Below are positions 40,701 through 52,700 of a stretch of 64,000 bases of DNA, piece after piece. The translations under genes were made by a program, and so were the position numbers. Position 1 is the first letter of the stretch. Each line of letters starts with the position of its first letter. Under the pieces are notes generated by a model that saw nothing but the letters and a program-made list of their open reading frames with translations, had not been told where the DNA came from and did not search any database. The stretch is from Halichondria panicea (taxonomy: Eukaryota; Porifera; Demospongiae; Suberitida; Halichondriidae): NCBI RefSeq assembly GCF_963675165.1, contig NC_087381.1, positions 3,410,001 through 3,474,000 on the forward strand, read 5' to 3'.

Positions 40701-43700
40701 CAAAGGGAGGGGTGGTGTCAGGAGAGTATGAAATAAGTCCATTATCAGGAACAGACAGGGCAGTGCAGTCGATAGCTGTGATAGGGAATAGTAAACTTTG
40801 TAAACTGTCATCTATTCGTATCACATGCATGTATTGTACTGACAGTGATGCATAAGTAACATTGTAGAAAGTGTGGACATGATCAGTTTGAATTTAAGGC
40901 AATAGTTGTAGACGTGCAGAACCTACCTGAGGTCAAACTAAGCCTTAGCAAACTTACGAGAGCATACAGGTGCAGGGTTGTTCCATATGCCAGTAATGGT
41001 ACCAGATCTATCAATGACACATGTTCTCATTGCATCTCCCACCAGATCAAACCCATCAATGCACTCATGTGTAGCAACAGTGCCGAAATCATACGGTTCA
41101 GCAGTGTCAGGTCCATAGATCAAGATTGCATTAGCTGGTGGACTCAGTGCATCACACAGGACAGCTGAAATATGCATGGAAATAGTATACAGCTTTTGAA
41201 TACAGAGTAAATCCGTAATTATGGTGTGACCTATACGTTGAAAGTACTGTATTGAAATCACATGCCAAAACAAATTTAATTCTCATATTGTAGTCATCAC
41301 CTGAACAGAAGAGTTCCTGTCCAGTCCACACTCCATTGAGACTGTCATCATCGCTCTCACACAGCCTAATGGGGTCCACCCCACTGGGAGTTAGGCCAAA
41401 ACCAGAGTTACACACGTAGGTGGCTGTTGTACCCAGCTCAAACGGAGGGAAGTCCATCTCTAATGTGGAGAACCTCACTAGGCCGTTAGCAGGGTTGGAC
41501 AATTGCGGACACATTAGCGCTGTAAAAAAGACAATGATATCAGCTCAACTATGTTAATCAGAAATACCAACCTTCACAGATAGGATCTGTTCCAGTCCAT
41601 TCTCCAGGTCCAGAACTGGAACCAACACAAGTCCTAACAGTGTTCCCACCAGCCAGTCGGTATCCAAATCTGCATCGGAATGTGCCCGTGGTGAGATAGT
41701 CGAATGGAAAAGTGTCAGAGGTTGGAGTGTAGTCAACAAATCCATTAGTTGGAGCTGTCAGTCTGGGACATTCAATAGCTGTAAGGGAAATTATGATAAC
41801 TCCGCATTCTGATATTATTATTACCCTTCTGAAATTTGAATGTGTAGTATATATAGAAAATATACAGTAATAGCAGGGTGTCATTCTGTCTAAGGTCATG
41901 CAGGTATGTTGCCATGAAATACTACTCCAGTTGTGAAACATAACATTATATAGATTACCCATGCAAGTTGGTGCACTCCTCCCATTCCAGCTTCCAAATG
42001 AAGAGGAAATGTCTCCTGTACACTCTCTAGTAATGGCTCCAGATAGATAGAACCCTTCATTGCAGGAGTGTGTAGCTATCGTAGCCAGGTCATAGGAACC
42101 AACAACACTGTCTGGATTATACGAGATTATCCCATTTGATATTGGATCCAGTTGAGAACATTTAATAGCTGTGTGTGTGTACAAAAGCATGGCATTGATC
42201 ACTTACAATAATATAATGCTCTTCGTATGTTAATGAATGCAGAATGTATGCATGCATATACAGATTCTTGTTCAATAATGGTAGATGTCAAACGTACGAT
42301 CACATAATGATGGTGTCCCAAGCCAGTATCCAGTGGTACTGGACCCATCTCCATAGCAAGACCTTGTTCCTCCTACCCTTAGCCCAAAACCAGGGTTACA
42401 CATAGTTGTAGCATCAGTACCATAGTCGTGAGGTGCAGTAACGTCAGTGGAGTAGAAAATCTCTCCGTTAGTAACGGATGGCAATGCTGAGCACATAATC
42501 ACTGCAATAGTGTATTAGAATAGGTGTCAGTTGATCGATCAATTATTAATTATTAAATGCAAAGGACAATTATACTCGCTCAATTTCAAGTGACCAAATT
42601 GATCCTTTCCAGTCCATTTTCACACAAAATAATTACTTAGAAGTTACTGGCTGGAAAATGGTGCAATAAAGCCACTACGGACCCATTTTGGTAATGTAAG
42701 TCTGTTGACTTAAACTTGAACTAAATTATTATCTCTGTTTAAGCGCTTTCCGTACTAATTCAGATTGCAAAAAATAAACAGCCTATACTTACGTTCACAG
42801 GTTGGAGGGATTCCAGTCCATTCCCCAGCACCTGAGCTAGAGGCACCACAAGTACTCACACTATCTCCACCGGACAGTGCATAACCTGTGTTACAGTTGT
42901 AGGTGGCAGTGGCCATGAATCCCAGTGAAGTTACTGATTCACTGTATTCTATTATGCCGTTCGTCAGTGGGGGTAGAATTGGACACATGATGTCTGTATA
43001 GGGTCAAAAGTAAACTCTTAGTTCACAAACGCAAGTGGCTATGGCTCACGAACAAATGTATTGTACTCAGTCACTCGAAGTTTGCACATTCCAAACCTCA
43101 CCTGAACAAACTGGATTTGTGCCATCCCAAGATCCGATTGTAACATCTCCCCCGCAAGTTCTCATTTCATTGCCCTCCAAGAAGAACCCTTCATTGCAAA
43201 AGTAACTGGCTGTCGTTCCATACCCGTATGGACTCCCTCCCATACTGTACTCTATTCGTCCATTGTTGATTGCATCCAGAGACGAGCATACCACATCTGC
43301 ATAATGGTGAAAAGTAATATAAACAGTTATCTAGATGCACATGGACAGAAAAAAATGCATACCGTCTGACTCCGATCATAAATGTCACACAAATGCAGAT
43401 TCTTGTGAGATATTGAGCCACAGTGTTTGCACTGTTTTTCTTACCGTCACAGGTGGCTCCATTACCAGACCATTCCCCGGCATTAGGGTCATCTCCTCCA
43501 CAGAGTCTCTCAGTTACTCCCACTGGCCCAAACCCATCATTGCAGCTGTAAGTTGCTGTAGTCTCATAATCAAAAGGAGCAGTGGTATCGGGAGAATATT
43601 GGATCTCGCCATTATCAGGAGCAGGCAAAGAGGTGCACATGACACCTAAAAACAGAATATAATCTGAGAAGCCAATAATTGTTATAATACAAACCTTCAC

Positions 43701-46700
43701 AAATGGGAGCAATTCCTCTCCATTCTCCAGGACCTAAACTGGAGCCAATACAATTTCTCACTCTGTCTCCACCAGAGAGTTCAAAGCCAGCATCACAACC
43801 GTAGGTGGCAGTGGTTTGATAGTCAAAAGGAGATGTTGTGTCAGATACGTATGTTATGAACCCATTAGTTGGTACAGTCAAGCTTGTACAAGTGATATCT
43901 GAAATAGATGATTTTTGCTATTTACATATATACGCAACTTGAAATGTGATAGGTATACATACCTAGACAGCTTGGCTCGTTTCTATCCCAGACCCCAACA
44001 CTAGTTGCCCCGTCACTGGTGCAGTTTCTGATAGCAGATCCTTGGAGATAGTAACCATTGTTACAAGAGTGGAATGCTTGTGTTTCGAAAACTAGGGAGG
44101 TCGCTAGAGCAGGATACTGGAATGTAATCACTCCGTTGGTTAGTTCAGAGAGATCAGGGCATACAATATCTAAAGTAGAGAACATCGATGTTATTATTTA
44201 TTGGAAATAGGACATAGCACAAAACATAAACAGGATATAGCACAAATCATGCCAAATATTAGTTTGGACTAAGAAAATTAACTGCATTGAGGTAACTTTG
44301 CATGTGGTAATTATTTTTCGAAATGGAAAGCTGTTTACACAAACTCACAGTCGCAGGTTGGAGAGACTCCATTCCACACTCCCACAATGGTCAATCTATC
44401 TCCATCCACACAAGTTCTAGTACTTGATCCAGTAAGCCCATACCCAAAGTTGATATTGCAAGAGTAAGTGGCCACAGTCCCAACATCATATGGTTCAATC
44501 GTGTCCGGAGAGTAGGAAACTTTTCCAAAATTATCCGGAGAAGTTAGTGCATCACAAACAATACCTGCGCAAATAACCAATCTGGAATTAAATCCATGCA
44601 TATATAGAATCTTTGTGCTGAAACAAAATTCCCGTCAACCGTTTGACAGAATTTATAAGCTTATATTCTAACCTTCACAAGTTGGAGCACTTCCACTCCA
44701 TTCTCCAGGACCTGCACTTGAGCTGACACATGTTCTCACTCTATCTCCACCAAACAGTCCATAGCCATTGTTACAAGAGTACGTGACAGTGGTTTGGTAG
44801 TTAAAGGGAGCTGTAGTGTCACCTTGGTAGCCAATCTGGCCATTGCTCGGACTTGACAAACTCGGACAAGTCACAGCTGCACAGTGAGGGAGTTAAAAAT
44901 TAGAGAGTCAAATTAATGTACAAATGTATAATTATACACTATAGCTGTATGTTTGAGGTTCATCAACAATTTGTCAAAAGGACTTAATTGAGTTTGGATG
45001 TACGTAGCTCTTTAGAAGCGGACTGCTAAATAAATGCAGTCTCCCTAGAACTTACTTCCACAGAAAGGTATGCTTCCACTCCATAGACCACTGTTAGTGA
45101 ATCCATTAGTACTAAGCCCATCTCCCAAGCAGGTCCTAGTCATGCCACCAATCAGATAATAACCTTCGTTGCAGGTGTACATTGCCACACTGTTATAATC
45201 ATATGGTGAAGTGGCATCCGGAGAAATGGATATAAGCACATTGCTGATAAGGAGATCAGTCTGGGTGCACTGAATGGCTGTGAAATGAATTAGTACCAAT
45301 TTTATGTAGTGCCACTTGGTATGAAGTGTTCTCTAATTAAGTAAGTGAGACTATGAGAGGATAAGTAATTTTAACGCATCATACGTAGCATAAGAACACT
45401 CACGTGAGCAAGTTAACTGAGCACCGACCCACTCTCCATTGAGACTCTGAGCATCACTCTGACAGATGGCCGACACTGGTACTACTCCACTGACTGGGAA
45501 CCCATAGCCAATGTCACATGTGTATTCAGCTATAGTGCCCAGCTCATAGGGAGGGGAGTCAGATTCTAATGTGACGTAACGAATGGCACCATTGGTCGGC
45601 TCAGGCAGGGGAGAGCACATTAGAGCTGAAATAAGAATGAAGAATTCTTGATTTGCTATAATTGACACATATATGCCCCAGTATAGACATTTTCTTATCT
45701 GATAGACTTTACTGTGCACAGTAATTTTTTTATGATGGCAGTTGCAGAGGTGTTATAGTGGGAACACAAGCAACCAGTAGAAATACCTTCACAAATCGGA
45801 GCAGCTCCACTCCATTCTCCAGGACCAGCATTTGACCCAACACAATTTCTAATAGTGTTTCCAACAGCAGACAGTCTAAAACCATTGTCACAGCTATAGG
45901 TGGCAGTAGTTTGGTAGTCAAACGGAGCAGTGGTGTCAGTGGTGTAGGTGATGACTCCATTAGAGGGATCAGTCAATCTTGAACAAGTGATGTCTGCATA
46001 GAAAATAATGAAGTGAGATTTGAGAAAGCTTACAAGAACAAACAATAATACTCTTTGCACATTCACGTATACTATATAATTATACATGCAGAAAGCTTGC
46101 AACATCATTGCTAGAAGAGTAGTTTTGGTTCCATACCTGAACAGCGTGGATCGGTTCCATCCCAGTTCCCAACAATACTGGCCTCACTCCCACCACACGA
46201 TCTCATCATGTTACCCTCAAGAAAGAATCCAGTGTTACATGTGTATACAGCAGCTGTTCCAAAGTCAAACGGAGCAGTGATGTCAGGACTGTAACTGATC
46301 ATTCCATTATCGATCGAATTAAGAGCTATGCAAGTGATGGCTGAGGGAAAAGAACAACCAAAACTCAATACATTTGAAGTAAAACTATGCATGGTTCCAA
46401 CTTACAATTGCAGACTGGGGCAGTTCCACTCCACACCCCACGGATGCTGGAGTCATCTCCCCCACAAGTCCTGGCCGGGTGTCCTCCAGTGAGCCCAAAC
46501 CCAGCATTACAGGTGTAAGTGGCCACAGTATTGTAGTCATGAGGAGAGGTAGTGTCGGTAGTGAAGAATATTCCACCATTTTGTGGGGCAGGGAGACTGG
46601 TACATGTCAGTGCTGTACGAATGCGACACAGTCATACCTCCTCAATATAAAAAGAATTCACTCGAGCATAGCAAACTATAATTTATAGTGAGGTGGAAGT

Positions 46701-49700
46701 TTCCAACAACTAATCAAACAAGAATCAAACATGGGTATATTCCACATAACAGACGGAAGGAAATATTAGCTACCATCAACGAAAAGGACAACTACAGAAC
46801 TACCAAAATATATTTTTAGCAAACATGCATATAATTATAAGTTATAACTGGATGTTGAAGGAACTTTGAACACAAAGTAAATGTGAAGTATAGGGCCTTA
46901 CAGAAGAGAACTATATACTTCCACCTCGTACTTTAATACATAATACACCTCAGGATAATTGTTTACCTTCACATGTTGGACCAGATCCACTCCATTCCCC
47001 GGGACCTGAGCTAGAGCTGCCACATGTTCTCAGCCTGACTCCATCAGACAGTCCAAAGCCAGTATGACAACTATAGCTAGCAGTAGTTCGGAAATTAAAG
47101 GGAGGACAGGTGGAGTAACTTATGACCCCGTTACCAGGAGTCACTAACGTAGAGCATGTAACAGCTGCATGTAGTATAAGAATTAAAGTTTGTAGTAAAA
47201 TAAGTGTGTTATATATTGCTACTTAGATCCCACCTGGGAGTATTTAGGGAGTTACAGTTCCCGGTAGTTATTAGATAATATTGCTCGGCAATGAAAATTG
47301 GGATCTAGATCTAGATCATGTGCATTCAGTATCTACATAGTGTCACTCAGCCCTCGGGATTTGGGTATTATAAACATAATTATAGATACCTCATGCCTTA
47401 TGATGTAACTATTACATGATGGGAAACAACCTATACCTATTTCCAACTCAACAACAAAAAACTCCCCATTTGACCCAAGATGTTTTCCATGTGACACAAA
47501 TTGATACCCATGCGCCACACATTAGCAGCTATAGCCAATTACGGTATAATAAAAATACTGCTCCCCGACCGGGAATCGAACCCGGGTCTTCCGCATGACA
47601 GGCGGAGATACTCACCACTATATTATCGAGGACTGCACACAAACATATTTAAAAGAGCTGGATTCGTCTCACGGTGTGCATGCAAATCGGAAGTTCCCTT
47701 GATATCCCCACAGAATATGAAAACCATTGCTTTTACTCACCTACGCAGCTGGGATCCCTATCACTCCATACTCCTACTGTACTCAGTCCATTGCCACCGC
47801 ATGATCGTGCATCATTGCCTTGCAAGTAGTACCCAGTATCACAAGAGTATTGAGCCACAGTGTTGTAGTCATAGTTAGGTACTTGGTCAGGTCCATAGGT
47901 GATGATACCATTAGGAATAACGAGAATATTGGCACACTGGATAGCTACAAGTGAACAGGAATTAACGTATCATTTATCTATACTATGCACCCGATACTAT
48001 ATCGCTCATCTATCTCATCTATTTCATCTAAAAAATGTAATTACCACCTAAAGATTATTTTTCGATACAGAGAAAATTATACTTACGTTCACAAATTGGC
48101 GAAGTTCCACTCCACTCTCCCAGTCGATTAGATCCACCACAATTTCTTTGTCGATTTCCACTGGACAGCCCAAACCCTGGATCACACACATAAGTGGCTG
48201 TGGTACCAAAGTCAAATGGAACCAAAGTGTCAAGTGAGTAGGTGATGATTCCGTTTGCAGGAGAAGTTAAACTAGAGCATTCAATTGCTGCATGGACAAA
48301 AGTTACACATGCTGTATTATGAAGACTAGAGTTACACAATAAGTATAGTCAGCATCTTATAGGTAACAGAGCAACAGAGAGGATTGTGCAAGTACATAGA
48401 AACATGAACACTGCATGGTGTACCCGTGAATAAAATATTGTAACTATAATTATAATGGCCCCAACAAGGAAACTCAACACATGAATGTCATTCTACACAT
48501 GGTATAGGACATTCATTGCCATTCATTTGAAGTCAACAGCTTAAAAGAAACAACAGCTTAAAACTACTCTATATATAGCAGTATTATGATCAGTCATTTG
48601 AACAGACAACACTTATGAGATGTATAAGCTCACGCGCACTCATACTTACCTTCACAACTTGGATTGCTTCCAGTCCACGTTCCAGTTATGGTTAACCCAT
48701 TCCCAGTGCATGTTCTGGTTCCACTTCCAACCAAGTAGTAGCCATCCAGACACACGAATGATGCCACTGTGCTATGTACAAACTCACCAGAGGAGTCATA
48801 CGACAGTTCACTGTTGCTCACGTCAGCCAGAGCAGGACAAATGATCACTGTAAAGTAGGAAGTAGGAATTGCATGGTCAAATATTGGATACAAGCGAACT
48901 TCACAATAATTATATGCATAATCTTCTCAGGTAGAACCTATAGTAGTATGGAGATATCTATAAATCATTCAGCACCATTAACATGAACCAAGTATACTAT
49001 CCGAATGAGTGATGAAGTTATATCTCTTACCATTACAAGCTGGGGCAACTCCAGACCAGAATCCACCCCCAAGAGGAGAAAGCATACACGTCCTGACTCT
49101 ATCTCCACCACTCAGACCAAACCCATTGTTACAGCGGTATGTGGCAATAGTCTCAAAGTCAAACGGTGCAGAAGTATCAGCTGCGTAACTGATGTCCCCA
49201 TTGGTGAGAGCAGTCAAACTGGAGCAGGTTACAGCTGTAGACATTGTAAGCATTAATATTAGGAAATGCATGACCGTTTGCATCAGTTTTAGTAAGGCTG
49301 TCATTACGGCGTAGTAGTGTAGCTAGAGCACGCACGTATGCACATTGGAGCCAATCCTCTCCAAGTTCCCGATACACTGGAACCTTCACACACTCTACTA
49401 GAGTCTCCCTGGAGGTAGAATCCCGGATTGCAAGAGTATGTGGCAGTAGTACCATATGGGTATGGGACCGTTCCTTGATTGTACGATATGGCACCATCGG
49501 CTATTGAGCTTAGGGTAGAGCAGGTGATTGCTGTATAAAGAAGTACAATCTCACCGCTTAAAACAAGGCTGTACATCATACTTCAATTGTGATTGACTAT
49601 CGTTCTTACCCACACAGGTGACATCACTACCACTCCAGATTCCAGCTGAGAGGCTGTCATCTCCTTCACAAGTCCTCACCATGTTACCTACCAGAGCATA

Positions 49701-52700
49701 TCCAGTATTGCAGTTGTAAGTGGCAGTGGTTCCATGTAAGAACGGAGCAGTAGTGCCAGTGTCGTATGTGATGATACCATTAGCAGGATCAGACAGACCA
49801 GAGCACAGGAGAGCTGGAGAGAATACAATATCTACTGTGAATTTGTGCCATAGATTACTGATAAGGTACTAGTGGAGTGCTGCATGTCTAATAGTCACAC
49901 AACTGTGATTTACCTCATAATTTATTTAACTCATAGAAGAGAACCTATCACAACACAACATGCCAGATAAATCATCGTTATAAGAGTAACAGCAATATAC
50001 AACCAAGCAAGAGTGAGATACTTACGTAGGCAAGTTGGTTCCGGTCCGGTCCACTCTCCACTTCCTGAACTAGAGCCAACACAAGTCCTTGATCGGTCTC
50101 CTACTACACGATAACCAATGTCACACATATAGTTGGCCATGGTCAGATATCCAAAGCCACTGCCAGTGTAGCTAATACCACCATTAGCCAGTGGTGGTAG
50201 GGAGGGGCACATGATAGCTGTGAAGAAAAAACTAATTGTCATAATTTGTGCTGGATCAGACGTATGTATACCATTCCATTTTACATACACTATACAGCCC
50301 TACGGTGGCTTTATGCAAAACTGACAGTGAGAAATGTGATGCACACCTGAGCAAGCTGCCTGTGATCCACTCCAAGCACCCACAATATCGATCCCATTTC
50401 CCTGACACACCCTCTCACTATTGCCCTCCAGGAAGAAACCTTCATTGCACGTGATGGTGGCAGTGGTACCATGATCCAAGGAGCTAGCGAGGCCAGTACT
50501 GTATGTGATGTCTCCATTGGCAACAGAAGGAAGTTGAGTGCAGAACACAGCTGGAGGAAGTATATAATGCAATATGTCAAACTAACACATCTGTCAGATG
50601 ATGACTATGAATGTAATCTTGAAGCAGTGAATTTGAATGATAATCTCATTCTTGCAAAGGTCACTTAGACAAATGGTCTCCAATGTAGACCACCAATTTT
50701 ATTTTCTAGATATTGCTGTTAAGCTTACAACCAATTGAAATCAAGGGTTTTCACGTATGCTCTTAGAATAATTATAAGAGAAGCTGGAGGAAGTACAATG
50801 CAACATGTCAAACTAACACATCTGTCAGAGAGGATGACTATGAATTCAATTGATATGAATACAATCTTGAAGCATAATGAATGATAGTCTCATTCTTACA
50901 AAGGTCACTCAGACAAAATTAATTATGGTCTCCAATGTAGACCACCAATTCTTTTCTAGATTGCTGTTAAGCTTACAACTAGACACATCGATTGAAATCA
51001 AGGGTTCACGTATGCTCTTAAAATAATTATGGAAAGAACTAGACTATTGTGTAATAGGATGTTTTCAGTGTTTCATTAAAGTACCACAGCAACTACTTAC
51101 TAGCACACTCAGGATCTGTATTTGTACCACTCCACTGGCCACTGATGACTGCTGAGTTTACGCAACTCCTCGTAGTAGCTCCATTTCTCAATCCGAAGCC
51201 ATCGTTGCATCTATAACTTGCAATGGTCTCAAAATTAAAAGGGGGTGTGGTGTCAGGCGAGTAGATGATGAGCCCATTGGTCGGGATCGTCAGTGGGTCA
51301 CACATCACAGCTAAACCGAATATACACTTCAGTGATAACAATTATTTATAGTGACTCATCAGACAATCTAATTGAGTTACCAGCAGCTACATAATTATGT
51401 GATCACTTAATGCTGTGACATGCTTAAAGCTTTAAGTTACTATCCATTCCAGGACCTTGCCCAAATAGTACTAAACTTTCCTATCGTAAGCACTAAAATA
51501 ATTATGACTCACGGAGGCAATTAGCAGGATTGCCATTCCAGAAACCAGCCACAGTGTTTCCATTTCCCAGACACTGCCTGGTCCGTGCTCCATCTCTGTA
51601 CCAGCCCACATTGCATAGGTAGGTGACCACTGTAAAGTAGTCATGAGGTGGGAAGTTATCGGGGAAGAAAGAGAGGCCTCCATTTAAGGGTGGGTCTAGA
51701 CGGTCACACTGGATCACTGAGGGAGTAAATACCATTATCGTAGTTATAATTATCGGATACGTAGTAATCCAAATGAAGACACTATAATTATAGTTAGCAT
51801 GAATCCTATGGAGATCTAATAGCAAAGAATTGGTATAATCCATTAAGAAATCTGTCGGCAAAGTGTATAATAGAGATTATTTGGTTGTCGCAGAGATTAC
51901 CAAACTGTATAGCGAGTTATTTTCATATGGTGGAAATTTTCGTATATTTCGTATCGAAAAGCATCATACGAAAATTAAAACTATGAAATTATTCTACCGC
52001 AATAGATTCAACGTCATTATCCTGAGCTGTACGAATATTTAAATGGGTATATAGAAATTACCTGCTCTACGGTACATGAATACTTACCATCACAAGAAAT
52101 GGCAGGTGTACTCCAGACTCCAGTGGTGCTGGATCCGTCTCCTTCACAAGTCCTCGTAGTTCCTCCATTGAGACCAAACCCGGAATCACAATTGAATGTG
52201 GCCACTATACCATACCTATATGGGGAGTCACTTGAGTAGGAGATGCGTCCGTTAGAAGGGTCAGTTAGTGGAGGGCAGTTCAGAACTGAATGGAATGAAA
52301 GTTGAATTGTTTACAATACAGGATACAGTTTTCTCATAAGTTCTTTCTACACTATTTTATGACACCCCAAAACTATTGAAAAGTATACAGATGAAATACT
52401 TTGTGCACAGCAGAAATTTTAATGGGCTTGGCTGGACTAGCAACATATCAGAGCTTAAATTATATTGGACTCAAGCACCTTTAGCTGCATGCAAGATAAT
52501 TGAGGTGTACGTATATAAACACGCATCTGTGAAACTACATAATTATTTGGTTATCGTTGTTCTTACCTTCACAATCTGGAGCAACTCCATTCCACTCCCC
52601 AGGACCTGTGCTAGAGCCGACACATGTTCTCACTGTGTTCCCTCCTGACAGTCCATAAGCGGTATTACAACCATAGGTGGCAGTGGTGAGGTAGTCATAT

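Noticed and set aside
47416-47878. Plus-strand open frames over the tRNA and CCP17 exon
   Set aside because: They are antisense shadows of the tRNA-Asp gene and a CCP exon.
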